The position numbers and the translations under genes are program-made. A DNA stretch of 64,000 bases, taken from Haloferax larsenii JCM 13917 (GTDB lineage Archaea > Halobacteriota > Halobacteria > Halobacteriales > Haloferacaceae). The notes beneath the pieces were generated by a model. The model was given only the letters and a program-made list of their open reading frames with translations. It had not been told where the DNA came from and did no database searches. This document shows positions 1 to 9,604 of the stretch, piece by piece (position 1 is the first letter of the stretch; each line of letters opens with the position of its first letter). The stretch is taken from positions 12,164-76,163 of the forward strand of contig NZ_AOLI01000019.1 of NCBI RefSeq assembly GCF_000336955.1. The letters are read 5' to 3'.

Positions 1-4
1 GATG

Positions 5-1321
5 TCAGCTTTTCAGATGCATCTCTAATGAATGCAAGATAATCCCTGTGAACGATGAAAAGATACCTGCCAACGCGAAGAACACAGAGACAATCGCAAG
101 ACCAAGTGGGAAGGTCCCCGAGCTAAGATAGTTCGAGAACGTCCAATATCCGAACCCAATACCAACAACCGTACTCACAAAGCCGGGCACACCAAGAACC
201 GTCACCGGCCGTTCACGCTCGACCGTCCGCAAAATATTGTTCACCAAATGAAGCCCGTGTGAAATCGGATTGTGGCTACTCGCGTTGTCCACGTCGTAAT
301 CGATGGTCGTTCCGACCTCCTTCACCTCGTACCCGTTCTTGTGGGCATGGTACAGAATGTCAGTACTCGCACCCATTCTGTCACCGACGTCCTCGTCGTT
401 CGCGAGCGATTCGATAGCCTGCCGATTGTACGCACGAAAGCCACTTTGGGTGTCTTCGATACGCGACCGTTTGCGGACTACACCGAGACTCAGGTTCGTA
501 AGTGCGTTCACCACTCGCAATCCGACTCGCCGATACAGCGGTAGGTCAGTCTCTGACCCCTGCTCGAACCGACTACCGATGACGATAGCCGCCTCGTGAG
601 TCTGTTGGTGTGCTACTAATTCCGGGATATCCTTCGGGTCGTGTTGGCCGTCACCATCTAAAATCACCAAGTGAGACGCACCGGAGCGCTCTGCCTCAGA
701 AAACGCAGTTTTCAGTGCCCCACCGTATCCTTTGTTGACCTCGTGGACGATGACTGTCGCACCAGCAGACCGTGCTTCGGAGACCGTGTCGTCCGAACTC
801 CCGTCGTCGATGACGACCACCTGGTCAGCGTACTGTTTCGACTGGGCGACGACATCTGCAATCGTTTCGCCCTCGTTGTATGCAGGGATGGCGACCAGGA
901 CCTCCGGTTGACCCTGAACCCGTGGTTGATGCACCGGAGAGACAGCGTACGTGGACGCGTCAGATAAACTCTCGATGCTCTCCTCGTAGTCGATTGCCAG
1001 CGAGAGGTCCGTATGTCGAAGGAGTCCGGGGTACCCGTTCTTCCGAGCGATGGCCGCAAGTTCGTCCCAGGACTGCCGCGCACTGGATGCCTGTGACCCT
1101 CCCGTGACAATCGTCACATCGAGTTGATTCGCAAAGCGGAACGTTTCACTGTCGGAGTCCGATACTGCGACAATCGGTTCGCAATCGTGCTCACGCGCCC
1201 GCAGTATCGCTCCGGCAACTTCGTTCGCGTCCTCCCCTGTCGCGACGATGCCAACTGCGGGAGGTTCGTTCTGTTCGCTCTTTAGACCCCCTTCTTGCTG
1301 ATTGTAGCGTACCTTCGACAT
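5..1321 (-). CDS. GT2 family glycosyltransferase with C-terminal membrane segments
   Basis: The protein has 438 residues. Residues 1-138 form an extra N-terminal region of unclear function. A GT-A fold family 2 domain follows, with AYNEGE (147-152), DDGSSDD (172-178), the metal-binding DGDGQHD (222-228) and GSRF near 249. Two hydrophobic helices lie near 375-400 and 405-430. This layout fits membrane-bound polyprenyl-phosphate sugar transferases of the DPM1/AglD type, which make lipid-linked sugars for archaeal N-glycosylation or glycolipids; the exact sugar cannot be read from the sequence. The stop codon lies only 5 bases inside the window. The epimerase gene next to it points the other way and is a plausible partner in sugar metabolism. 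Confidence 0.85.
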   Translation of the reverse strand: MSKVRYNQQEGGLKSEQNEPPAVGIVATGEDANEVAGAILRAREHDCEPIVAVSDSDSETFRFANQLDVTIVTGGSQASSARQSWDELAAIARKNGYPGLLRHTDLSLAIDYEESIESLSDASTYAVSPVHQPRVQGQPEVLVAIPAYNEGETIADVVAQSKQYADQVVVIDDGSSDDTVSEARSAGATVIVHEVNKGYGGALKTAFSEAERSGASHLVILDGDGQHDPKDIPELVAHQQTHEAAIVIGSRFEQGSETDLPLYRRVGLRVVNALTNLSLGVVRKRSRIEDTQSGFRAYNRQAIESLANDEDVGDRMGASTDILYHAHKNGYEVKEVGTTIDYDVDNASSHNPISHGLHLVNNILRTVERERPVTVLGVPGFVSTVVGIGFGYWTFSNYLSSGTFPLGLAIVSVFFALAGIFSSFTGIILHSLEMHLKS

Positions 1322-1643
1322 ACTGCGTCTGTCCCTCCCACACCCCTGACTAAACCCGATACTGAGGGCTCAACGGAAGTGTGTTTACGTTAACTCAAAA
1401 CATCATTTGTACTGTAATAAGTGCTTTCGTCCGAATGATACCTGAAATCACTTAGCCAAATGGTGTAACACACATATTGCTGTTTCACCACTCTGCTGTA
1501 TGAGTACAGGTTCTCCCATCTCCCCATCCCAAATTCCAGACACCCAACGCTCTTTGAACGACGAACGTCGTTGACTTGTTCTCAGTAGCTGATTCGAACC
1601 GGTATACCCAAGAACACTCGTTCTGGTATATGATTCAATAGCG
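1322..1643. other. Intergenic region between divergent sugar genes
   Basis: This 322-base stretch holds no convincing gene. It is AT-richer than its surroundings. TATA-like sequences point to both sides: gtttagtc on the minus strand near 1350 for the glycosyltransferase, and ggtatacc near 1601 and ggtatatg near 1626 for the epimerase gene. A small inverted repeat (aacgac/gtcgtt) lies near 1558-1573. Confidence 0.5.
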
Positions 1644-2567
1644 ATGACACGAGGTTTGCAGTCGATAGACCGTGCAGTAGTCACGGGTGGGGCAGGATTT
1701 ATCGGGAGTCACATCGCCGAACAGTTGGCCGACACCTGTTCGGTAACTGTGTACGACAATTTTTCGTCGGGCAACCGAGACAACGTTCCCGAGGAGGCGA
1801 CTGTTCTCGAAGCAGACCTCGCAAACACTGACAAACTCACCACTGCTGTCGAAAACGCAGACGTCGTTTTTCACCATGCAGCGCAGGTGAGCGTTGAGCG
1901 GTCGGTCGAGAAGCCGACGACATCACACGAGACAAACCTCGAACCAAGTCTCCATATCCTCGAAGCGGCGAGGGGAACTGACACGCGAGTCATCTTCGCG
2001 TCGAGTGCCGCTATCTACGGACACCCAGAGTATGTCCCTATCGACGAATCCCACCCCAAACAGCCTTCGTCTCCGTACGGTCTCGAAAAGCTCACTGCCG
2101 ACCACTACTGCCACCTCTATCACGACCTCTACGGTGTCGAGACCACGGCGTTGAGATACTTCAACGCCTACGGCCCGCGACAACAGGGAGGAGATTACAG
2201 CGGTGTCATCAGCATCTTCCGCGACCAGGCTCGCTCTGGTGACGATATCACTGTCGAGGGAGATGGCGACCAGACACGCGATTTCGTCCACGTCGACGAC
2301 ATCGTCCAAGCGAACCTGCTCGCTGCAACGACCGACGAGGCTGTCGGTGAGAGCTTCAATATCGGCACTGGTGAGAGTATCTCGATTCGGGGACTGGCCG
2401 AGACGATTCAGAACGTCACCGAGACAGACTCTGATATCGTCCACGTCGACCCACGAGAGGGGGATATCGACCGGAGCAGAGCAGATATTTCGAAGGCGCA
2501 GACTGTTCTCGGTTTCGAGCCAGAATACAGTATCACAGACGGTCTCGCGGAGTATCTAGGCGCATAA
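1644..2567 (+). CDS. NAD-dependent sugar-nucleotide epimerase/dehydratase (GalE-like)
   Basis: The 307-residue protein is an extended short-chain dehydrogenase. The NAD-binding motif TGGAGFIGSH is at 14-23, the catalytic serine region at 120-121, and Y145 and K149 form the YxxxK pair. The C-terminal half holds the usual FVHVDDIV and FNIGTGES elements. Enzymes of this type epimerise or dehydrate UDP- or dTDP-sugars in the cytoplasm; the family includes UDP-glucose 4-epimerase, and substrate choice cannot be settled from motifs. The ATG start is assumed. A TATA-like ggtatatg lies only about 15 bases before it, so a leaderless start at the in-frame TTG at 1656 is also possible. The neighbouring glycosyltransferase supports a role in glycan precursor supply. 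Confidence 0.85.
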   Translation: MTRGLQSIDRAVVTGGAGFIGSHIAEQLADTCSVTVYDNFSSGNRDNVPEEATVLEADLANTDKLTTAVENADVVFHHAAQVSVERSVEKPTTSHETNLEPSLHILEAARGTDTRVIFASSAAIYGHPEYVPIDESHPKQPSSPYGLEKLTADHYCHLYHDLYGVETTALRYFNAYGPRQQGGDYSGVISIFRDQARSGDDITVEGDGDQTRDFVHVDDIVQANLLAATTDEAVGESFNIGTGESISIRGLAETIQNVTETDSDIVHVDPREGDIDRSRADISKAQTVLGFEPEYSITDGLAEYLGA

Positions 2568-2885
2568 CGTCGCATCGGCCTGACCGACTCCGGTAGACCC
2601 AGGCTGAGGCTTGGATTACTCAACTCACGTAACACGGTCAGTCTGTTTTGCAAGGGTTCCCCACCGAAGTAGGTGAGAAGGCCGAGCACGACTTACCACC
2701 TCCTACCTCCCACCACGAAGCCACAGGAACAACCGTGACAATTCAAAACAGTTTTCAATTGTATTTGGTATAGGTTTGAGATGAATGCGGGTGGTGGGCA
2801 CCTGTACCACGAGATAGTGGGGCACATCACACAGTCTGGTCCCCAGTGGTCCCTCCCCGACATTTAGTGTAACTCATCTCACAAT
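2568..2885. other. Intergenic region upstream of the large surface protein
   Basis: This 318-base stretch has no convincing gene. The part near 2738-2775 is AT-rich and could hold a promoter. A TATA-like atttagtg lies near 2862-2869, about 21 bases before the next start codon. An open minus-strand stretch near 2570-2689 looked like it might be an insertion-sequence remnant, but nothing recognisable supports that. Confidence 0.4.
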
Positions 2886-5800
2886 ATGACAGACGGTAAC
2901 GACAGCCATCGATTACGTGCACTCGCCCTCTCTGCGCTGCTGGTGCTTTCGGTCTTCGGAAGCTCCATCGCGTTCACGGGGGCGACCGCCGCTGCACAGG
3001 CAACGGGTCCCGAGACGGTCTCCGACAAACACACGGACGCCGGGGAACTCGAAGCTGGTGACACGGCAGTCGTACAGACCATCGAGATAACCGACGCGGA
3101 CGAAAACGAGTCGAGCGCGCTGAACGTGACTGCGGTAACAGTCGCAGGCAGCAGCAACAACACCGCGTCAGCGAGTGACCTCTCGGAAGTCCGTCTCCTC
3201 GACGCCGACGGCAACGAAGTCGCCAGTGCGTCCCCCACGGACAGTCTCTTCGGGGCGGGCCAGACGTTCGACATCTCCACGATTACGGTCCCCGACGACG
3301 GGAGTACGACACTCCAAGTGTCGGTCACCGTCGCGTCCAACGTCTCCGAGTCTGCAGAACTGGGACTCGAAACGAGCGCCGACTGGACGGAAAACGGGAG
3401 TTCCGGTCAGACGGACGCTGTCGCCGACGGCGTGACCGAGACGCTCGCCGCGACCGACCAGACCGAAGACGAGACGACCGAGTCAACGAACGAGACCGAG
3501 ACGCCGACCGAGACGACGGACGAACCGACGAACGAAACCACGGACGAACCAACGAACGAGACGACCGACACACCAACCAACGAAACCACAGAGGAACCAA
3601 CCAACGAAACCACGGACGAACCGACCACCGAAACCACAGACACACCAACCACCGAGTCGGTACAGACCACGGCGACGAACGAGACCACGGACAACACGAC
3701 AGACACCGAGTCGTCGCCGACGCTCGACAACTCGTCTGACGCGCCGGACCTCCAGGTCGTCTCGCCGACCAACCAGACCATCGTCGAGTCGGACGACCTG
3801 CTCGACGTGACGTACGGCTACGTCGAGGACGTACCGAGTAACGTCACGACGACCGAACTCACGCTCACAGACGGGCAGAACACGTACACCTACGCGGTCG
3901 ACAAGACCGACTACGTCGCGGGTGCGACTGTCACCATTCCCCTCGACCTCGACAAGCCGGCGGGCAATCTGACCGACGGTGCATACGACATCGAGGTGGC
4001 CGTGGCGAACGAGTCGGGCCACACGGAGACGGCCCGGACCGCCTCGCCGGTCGTCGTGGTGAACGACGAGAACCCGACGGTCGGAAACGTCTCGATTGTG
4101 AGTCCCACGACCGATATCGCACCGAACGCGACGCTGAACCTCACCTACGACTACGGGTCGGCACCGAACGCCACCACCGCCACGGTGTGGGTCGTCGACG
4201 ACGAGAGCACCGCGAATTTCACCGCCGGTGACCTCGAAAACGCGTCGTACACGACCTACGAGCAGTCCGTCGACCACGGCGTCGTCGAAAACCACTCCCT
4301 GAGCGTCGACCTCGCCGACCGAATCTCGGACAACGCGAACTACAGCGTGTTCCTCACGGCGACCGACGCGACCGGCATGCAGAGCAACGCCAGCATGGCT
4401 GGCACGCTCGACGTGAACGCCGACGCTCCGCGTCTCGAATCGGTCGAAGCGACCGTCGGCAGCGACACGGTGACGCTGCAGTTCTCCGAAGTCGTCGTCG
4501 CTGGCGACGGCGACACCGCCCTCACTCGCGCCGACTTCGCCTACCAGGACGGCAACGGCGCTGGTCCGGGGTCGATTACCTCCGTCGTCGCACACAGCGG
4601 TGACACGGTGGTGCTTCGCCTCGATGCCAACGTCACCTTCGACGACCTCGGGACTGACCGAGTGAACGCCCGCAGCGGGCAACTCGTCGATTCGCACGAC
4701 ACTGACGCCCGTGCTGTCGGCACCGATGCCAGCGCACTCGCCGACACCACGCCGCCGACAATCTCGCTCGAAACCGTCCCCGACGTCAACACGCACAACA
4801 TCGAAAACTACAGTCTGGCGGTGCAGACGGGGACCGAACCCACCGACGTCGAGATGAACCTTACCGGGCCGAACGGCGCGTCCGTCTCCACGACGAAGGA
4901 CGCGACGAAAGGCACCGTGACGCTCACGGTGAACGCCTCCGCGTTCGCCGACGGCGCGACCACGCTCCACGTGACGGTGACGGACCGCGCCGGGAACGAG
5001 CAGACGGTGACACGAGACATCGTGACGGACACCGTCCCGCCGACGTTCGAGTTCGCGGAGACGAACGCGGGAACGAAAGAGGTCGCCCTCAAACTCTCCG
5101 AGTCGGTCGCAGACACCGACGCAGAGGACTTCGTCGTCAACAACCTCTCGCGTACGGTCAACACCTCACGCGTCATCGGGCCGTTCGTGACGCTCACGCT
5201 CAACGAGTCTGTGCCGCCGAGTGCGATTCGCAACGAGAGCGTGACCATCTCGGCCCCGAACGTGACCGACCGCGCCGGAAACAAGCTCACACAGGGACAG
5301 ACGCTCGTCGACGGGAGCACGCCGCGACTCTCCCGGGTCGAAGCCGAACCGGGCGACGAAGCACTCGTTCTCACGTTCACCGAGGCCGTCACGCCCGGTG
5401 ACGACGAGACGTTCACTCTCGACGACTTCGCGTACAGAGACCGAGACACGGGCGGCGTGACCGCCATCGAGTCGGTCACCCAGACCGGCCCGCAGACGGT
5501 CGTCCTCGAGACGAACGGCGTGCTCACGACCCAAGACCTCGACCAAGACATGGTCGGTGTCGAAGCCGACAGCGTCTACGACTCGGTCGGAAAGGCGGTC
5601 CGACAGACGAACGAGTCCATCGGTGTCAGGCCGGACCTCAGCATGACCGCCGATGACGGCACGCTGGTCGTCACGGTCGTCTCGCTGAGCGACATCACCA
5701 ACGCGACGAGCACGGGATACACCATCAGCAGGGTCAACCGAGAACTCGACTCGCTCGAAGGGTTCGAACTCGGCGCGCGCTACACGACCACGCTGAACGC

Positions 5801-6815
5801 ATCCGACTTCACGAAGACGGAATCGCACGTCTACCGCGCGACCGTCTCGGTGCCAACCCATCCTGACGGCGCAGACGGGCGCTACGAAATCACCGGGTCG
5901 GTCGATAGCCAGACGATGTCGGACCAGACCGTCGTCGATACGACTGCCCCGCACCCGACTGACGCGGTCCTGCTCGACGTGACTGCCGAAGCCCAACAGG
6001 ACGGCACCCGGAACACCACCAAGCTTCGCGTGCTGTTCAACGAACCAATCGACGCCAGCGACATCACGCCGCGTGACGTGTCTATCGAAGGCTTCGATGG
6101 CGAAGTCGTCGCGGTGCAAGACGCGGGCATCTTCGGGTCGGTCACTATCGTCACCGAAGGCAAGATACAGACAGGCAACAGCCCGACAGTGACCATCGAC
6201 GGCGACAGCTACGCCGACTTCGCTGGCACGAACGGGAAGGCCGACGGTAAGACGGTCATCCACACCGATACGCTCGAGTTGCAACAGGGCTGGAACTTCG
6301 TCTCCGTGCCCGCAGAGAGCGGAGAGGTTCCGCTTCACGAACTCGACCTCTCGGGCGTCGACGCCGTCTACTCGTACGACGCCGAGTCCGGGTCGTGGGA
6401 CGCCTTCGACCCGGATGCGTGGATAAACGACTTCTCGACGCTCGAAGGCGGTGACGGCTACATCTTCGTGATGGACCGCGCCGCGACCATCGAAGTCAAC
6501 GTCTACAACATGCCCGGCAGCGGCGAGAACGAAGACGACGTGTCGCCCGCGCCGACACAACAGCGACTCGCCGCGGGGTGGAACCTGGTCGGCCACTACC
6601 AGGAGTACGACCAGAACGTCACGATGGCGCTCTCGTCGGTCGATAGCGACTCCGTCTACAACCTCCTCGCACACGACGAGTCGAGCGAGGGAATCGCCTA
6701 TCACGCCTACATCGATGGCGACTTCGAGACGATGGAGCGCGGCGAAGCCTACTGGGTGTTCGTCCGCGACGACGAGGTCTACACTGGCGCGTCGCAGAAC
6801 ACCTCGGAGAACTAA
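2886..6815 (+). CDS. Large secreted surface protein with Ig-like and GWN repeats
   Basis: This 1309-residue protein starts with a Sec-type signal peptide (hydrophobic core about 13-32, cut probably after TAAA). A beta-rich domain follows, then a Thr/Glu/Pro linker at about 195-270 built of 8-residue units. After that come several Ig-like domains, including two related modules that both contain an LxFxE[AV]V strand and a DFAYxD motif (near 520-600 and 815-900). The C terminus has two GWN modules (GWNFVSVP and GWNLVGHY). There are many N-x-S/T glycosylation sequons. It has no C-terminal membrane helix or PGF-CTERM tail, so it is probably released or held by partners. It leads the block with the PGF-CTERM protein, the subtilase and the ABC exporter. 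Confidence 0.8.
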   Translation: MTDGNDSHRLRALALSALLVLSVFGSSIAFTGATAAAQATGPETVSDKHTDAGELEAGDTAVVQTIEITDADENESSALNVTAVTVAGSSNNTASASDLSEVRLLDADGNEVASASPTDSLFGAGQTFDISTITVPDDGSTTLQVSVTVASNVSESAELGLETSADWTENGSSGQTDAVADGVTETLAATDQTEDETTESTNETETPTETTDEPTNETTDEPTNETTDTPTNETTEEPTNETTDEPTTETTDTPTTESVQTTATNETTDNTTDTESSPTLDNSSDAPDLQVVSPTNQTIVESDDLLDVTYGYVEDVPSNVTTTELTLTDGQNTYTYAVDKTDYVAGATVTIPLDLDKPAGNLTDGAYDIEVAVANESGHTETARTASPVVVVNDENPTVGNVSIVSPTTDIAPNATLNLTYDYGSAPNATTATVWVVDDESTANFTAGDLENASYTTYEQSVDHGVVENHSLSVDLADRISDNANYSVFLTATDATGMQSNASMAGTLDVNADAPRLESVEATVGSDTVTLQFSEVVVAGDGDTALTRADFAYQDGNGAGPGSITSVVAHSGDTVVLRLDANVTFDDLGTDRVNARSGQLVDSHDTDARAVGTDASALADTTPPTISLETVPDVNTHNIENYSLAVQTGTEPTDVEMNLTGPNGASVSTTKDATKGTVTLTVNASAFADGATTLHVTVTDRAGNEQTVTRDIVTDTVPPTFEFAETNAGTKEVALKLSESVADTDAEDFVVNNLSRTVNTSRVIGPFVTLTLNESVPPSAIRNESVTISAPNVTDRAGNKLTQGQTLVDGSTPRLSRVEAEPGDEALVLTFTEAVTPGDDETFTLDDFAYRDRDTGGVTAIESVTQTGPQTVVLETNGVLTTQDLDQDMVGVEADSVYDSVGKAVRQTNESIGVRPDLSMTADDGTLVVTVVSLSDITNATSTGYTISRVNRELDSLEGFELGARYTTTLNASDFTKTESHVYRATVSVPTHPDGADGRYEITGSVDSQTMSDQTVVDTTAPHPTDAVLLDVTAEAQQDGTRNTTKLRVLFNEPIDASDITPRDVSIEGFDGEVVAVQDAGIFGSVTIVTEGKIQTGNSPTVTIDGDSYADFAGTNGKADGKTVIHTDTLELQQGWNFVSVPAESGEVPLHELDLSGVDAVYSYDAESGSWDAFDPDAWINDFSTLEGGDGYIFVMDRAATIEVNVYNMPGSGENEDDVSPAPTQQRLAAGWNLVGHYQEYDQNVTMALSSVDSDSVYNLLAHDESSEGIAYHAYIDGDFETMERGEAYWVFVRDDEVYTGASQNTSEN
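3513..3656 (+). repeat. 24-bp coding tandem repeat, six units
   Basis: Six consecutive 24-bp units encode the octapeptide TTDEPTNE and variants (TTDTPTNE, TTEEPTNE, TTDTPTTE). They form the glycosylation-prone stalk of the large surface protein. Third codon positions vary between units, so the repeat is not very recent. Confidence 0.9.
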
Positions 6816-6845
6816 CCCCACACCCACGTCTTTGTGCCAACTCAC

Positions 6846-7655
6846 ATGAACTCACGAGACACGAACACTCGACGCATGCCGACCACGGCAGCGGTGGCGC
6901 TCGTCGCGCTTCTCGTCGTCACCGGTGCCGCGGGCACGGCACTCGCATCCCCGCCGTCACCACCGCATCGGTTCTTCGGAACCGTCGAAGATGACGGCGA
7001 ACCACTGGCGGGAGCCACTGTCGAAGTGACCTACGAGGGCGCTGTCGTCGCGTCCAACACGACCAGCGACGACGGGAACTTCGACCTGAAGGTGCCCGAA
7101 GAGGAAATCGACCAGAACAAAGAGCGAACCGTGACGGTCACCGTCCGCAGCGAATCCAAACAGTTCGAATGGGAGTCGACGGGGTCGACCGAAGTGAACT
7201 TCGCCCTCGGCGACAGCGACGGCGGCGGTTCCGGTGGAGACAGTGACCCCGGCGGAGGCTCTGGCGGTGGCGGTTCCGGCGGTGCTGGAGGTTCTGGTGG
7301 CGGCGGTAGCTCCGGTGGCGACGGCGACAACAGTGGCAGCACCGGTGGCGGAAGCGCTGGCGGCGCAACCGCGGAGCCCACGACCACGACTGCCACCACT
7401 AACACGTCGACAGCGGTGGGAACGACGGCCACCAGCACAGACGCCTCGTCGTCGACGGTCGACCCCACGACGAGCGAGCCAGCACAGACGACCGAACCCA
7501 CCCCAGAGAAGACGACGACAGCGACAGAGACGACAGCAGACGAGTCAGTGACGGCCGGTGAATCGACGACGGGAACTGATGCCCCCGGATTCGGCGTGGG
7601 ACCCGCACTCGCTGCCGTTCTCGCGGCGGCACTGGTCGCACTCCGAATCGAGTAG
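6846..7655 (+). CDS. PGF-CTERM surface protein with carboxypeptidase-regulatory-like domain
   Basis: From the ATG the protein has 269 residues; an in-frame GTG twelve bases upstream is less likely. A signal peptide (hydrophobic core AAVALVALLVV, ending near ALA) is followed by a small beta-sandwich domain typical of carboxypeptidase regulatory-like folds (FFGTVEDDGEPLAGATVEV). Then come a Gly/Ser-rich stretch and a long Thr-rich stalk. The end, APGFG plus a hydrophobic helix and a short basic end, is a PGF-CTERM signal. Known members of this class are cut by archaeosortase A and attached to membrane lipid. It lies 30 bases after the large surface protein, probably in the same transcript. Confidence 0.8.
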   Translation: MNSRDTNTRRMPTTAAVALVALLVVTGAAGTALASPPSPPHRFFGTVEDDGEPLAGATVEVTYEGAVVASNTTSDDGNFDLKVPEEEIDQNKERTVTVTVRSESKQFEWESTGSTEVNFALGDSDGGGSGGDSDPGGGSGGGGSGGAGGSGGGGSSGGDGDNSGSTGGGSAGGATAEPTTTTATTNTSTAVGTTATSTDASSSTVDPTTSEPAQTTEPTPEKTTTATETTADESVTAGESTTGTDAPGFGVGPALAAVLAAALVALRIE

Positions 7656-7728
7656 TCACGAGACACCTCGCAGTATTTTTTCGGGCGACGGCGTCGATAT
7701 CGTCAGTCGTTGGCATGAACTTCGGTAA

Positions 7729-7740
7729 CAATAAATATGT
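7729..7740 (+). promoter_or_regulatory. TATA-like box of the subtilase gene
   Basis: The AT-rich sequence caataaatatgt is centred about 26 bases before the ATG at 7760. This is the usual distance for a leaderless haloarchaeal transcript. It suggests that the protease has its own promoter, and it supports the ATG over an upstream TTG. Confidence 0.6.
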
Positions 7741-7759
7741 TTAGCATTTGCTACGTCAC

Positions 7760-9520
7760 ATGAACCACACACGTCGAGATTTTATCAAGACTGCCGCGGC
7801 CGCAGTCGGTGGGCTGTCGGTCGCGACGTCGCCAGTCGTTGCGACTGGCGTCCGGGAGAATCAGTTCCTCGTCGACACGCGCTCGGCATCGTCGGACGCG
7901 TGGCGCGAGGCGGTCGAGGTCGTCGACGAAGCCGACACCGTGGGCTTTGCGTCGGTCAAGGGTGACGAACGCGACCTCGAAGGCTACGGCCTCGACTTCG
8001 CCCCCGAAATCGAACTCTCTATCGAACCGCCGGAAATCGAAGGCGTCTCTCCTGATTCGGTCCCGAACACGGTCCCCGAAGACGGGCAGTTCGACACGGC
8101 TTCCGAGGTCACCGACGAAGTCCCCGAACCACACCCGTATCAGTGGTCGAAGCACAGTCAGAACGTCGAATCCCTCCACGACGAGGGCGTCACGGGCGAG
8201 GGCGCGACGATTGCCATCGTCGATTCCGGTATCGACGCGAGCCATCCGGACCTCGTCGTCGACACGGAGCGCTCCGGCAACTTCTCGCTCGACGACGATA
8301 TCGGCACCAGCGACAACAGCAGCCACGGGACCCACTGCGCCGGTATCGCCGCCGCGAATGGAAGCCGCGTCTCCGAGGACGGTCCGTACGTCGTCGGCGT
8401 CGCACCCGACGCTGTCCTCTTGGACATGAAGGTGTTCCCGTTCAAGTCCAGCGCCTCGATTCTGAGCGCCGTGACGACCGCCGTCGACAACGGTGCGGAC
8501 GCGATTAACCTCAGTCTCGGCCCGGGTAGCCCAGGGTGGCCGAGCATCAGCCAGCACCTCAGCGTCAAATCCTACCGACGCGTCGGGGAGTACGCCCGCG
8601 ACAACGGCGCGATACTCGTCGAGTCCTCCGGGAACGACGACACGAACATCGACGACTTCGAGCCGCAGATTACGAACACCGGCAAGGGAAGCCACCCCGG
8701 GTGGCTGACGGTGTCGGCGACCGGCCCGCGCTCGGACGTGGAGCGACTCATCGACCTCCCGGATGATTCGAACGGCGACGGAAAGCCGGACTTCGGGTCG
8801 ATTGCACCCGAGCACACGCCGTCGGTCTACACGAACTACGGTCCCAACTCGGTCGACGTGAGTGCCCCCGGTGGAAACGTGCGCTCCGGCGGGTCGCTGT
8901 TCGATGGCGTGCTGAGCACGCTCTCGCCGAAGGTCAGCGGATACGGCTTCATCCGTATCGGCCCGGGCGGCGGCGAAGGCCTCTACGGTGGCTCCGGGAT
9001 GTACGGCACGCTCCACGGGACGAGCATGGCCGCCCCACACGTCACGGGACTCGCCGCGGTCATCATGGCCGCGAACCCGGACGCCGACCCCGAGCAAGTG
9101 AAAGCACACATCAAGAACACGGCGAGACACATCGACACCACGTACCCGGACGTCGATTACTTCACGGACCAACAGACCGACGAAGACGATTACGACGACT
9201 ACGAGCTAGAAGACCTGTACGACTCGGCGACGTTCCGCGGCGCGGGGCACATCGACATCGAACGAGCGGGGACCAAGCCGGTCCCGTTCCCCGGCGGCAT
9301 CGAAGTCGACGGCGAGGTCCACTTCCCGGCCGACCCCGACGACGACGGTCGTTACGAGGACGTAAACGGCGACGGCGTCGTCGACATGAAAGACGCCGAG
9401 TTGCTCTACCAAATCGCACTCGAAGGCACGGTCAGTGCCGGCGCGACGGCGTTCGACTTCAACGAGGACGGCGTGTTCGACATGCGGGACGTCCAAGAAC
9501 TGGTTCGACAAATCGAGTGA
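7760..9520 (+). CDS. Tat-exported subtilisin-like protease with dockerin-like tail
   Basis: The 586-residue precursor begins with a Tat signal (RRDFIK at 5-10, then an alanine-rich core). A propeptide region extends to about 140. The peptidase S8 domain has the catalytic triad D155 (IVDSG), H189 (HGTHCAG) and S423 (GTSMAAPH), with oxyanion N293. The last 60 residues hold two calcium-binding loops (DVNGDGVVDMKDA and DFNEDGVFDMRDV) arranged like a type I dockerin. Haloarchaeal secreted proteases of the halolysin type use the same export route and fold. The dockerin suggests docking to a cohesin-like domain on another surface protein, but no clear cohesin is seen here. An ABC exporter follows directly. 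Confidence 0.9.
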   Translation: MNHTRRDFIKTAAAAVGGLSVATSPVVATGVRENQFLVDTRSASSDAWREAVEVVDEADTVGFASVKGDERDLEGYGLDFAPEIELSIEPPEIEGVSPDSVPNTVPEDGQFDTASEVTDEVPEPHPYQWSKHSQNVESLHDEGVTGEGATIAIVDSGIDASHPDLVVDTERSGNFSLDDDIGTSDNSSHGTHCAGIAAANGSRVSEDGPYVVGVAPDAVLLDMKVFPFKSSASILSAVTTAVDNGADAINLSLGPGSPGWPSISQHLSVKSYRRVGEYARDNGAILVESSGNDDTNIDDFEPQITNTGKGSHPGWLTVSATGPRSDVERLIDLPDDSNGDGKPDFGSIAPEHTPSVYTNYGPNSVDVSAPGGNVRSGGSLFDGVLSTLSPKVSGYGFIRIGPGGGEGLYGGSGMYGTLHGTSMAAPHVTGLAAVIMAANPDADPEQVKAHIKNTARHIDTTYPDVDYFTDQQTDEDDYDDYELEDLYDSATFRGAGHIDIERAGTKPVPFPGGIEVDGEVHFPADPDDDGRYEDVNGDGVVDMKDAELLYQIALEGTVSAGATAFDFNEDGVFDMRDVQELVRQIE

Positions 9521-9604
9521 CGACCTCCCGATAGGACGTCGGTCGAACCGGCCGCTTTCGCACAGCGCAACACCTATCAAATCGCTATCCATCATCTCTT
9601 GCAA

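Noticed and set aside
1448-1684. Small minus-strand frame between the sugar genes
   Set aside because: No ribosome site or recognisable domain; it crosses the epimerase start.
2568-2885. Possible insertion-sequence remnant
   Set aside because: No transposase motif or terminal repeats could be recognised.
3513-3656. CRISPR-like array
   Set aside because: The repeats are contiguous codons of a Thr-rich stalk with no spacers.
3483-6845. Long minus-strand reading frames across the large surface protein gene
   Set aside because: They are shadows of GC-rich codons, are Arg/Val-rich with no domains, and lie opposite a clear signal-peptide protein.
7751-9172. 473-codon minus-strand frame opposite the subtilase
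   Set aside because: The subtilase has complete catalytic motifs on the plus strand; the opposite frame shows none.
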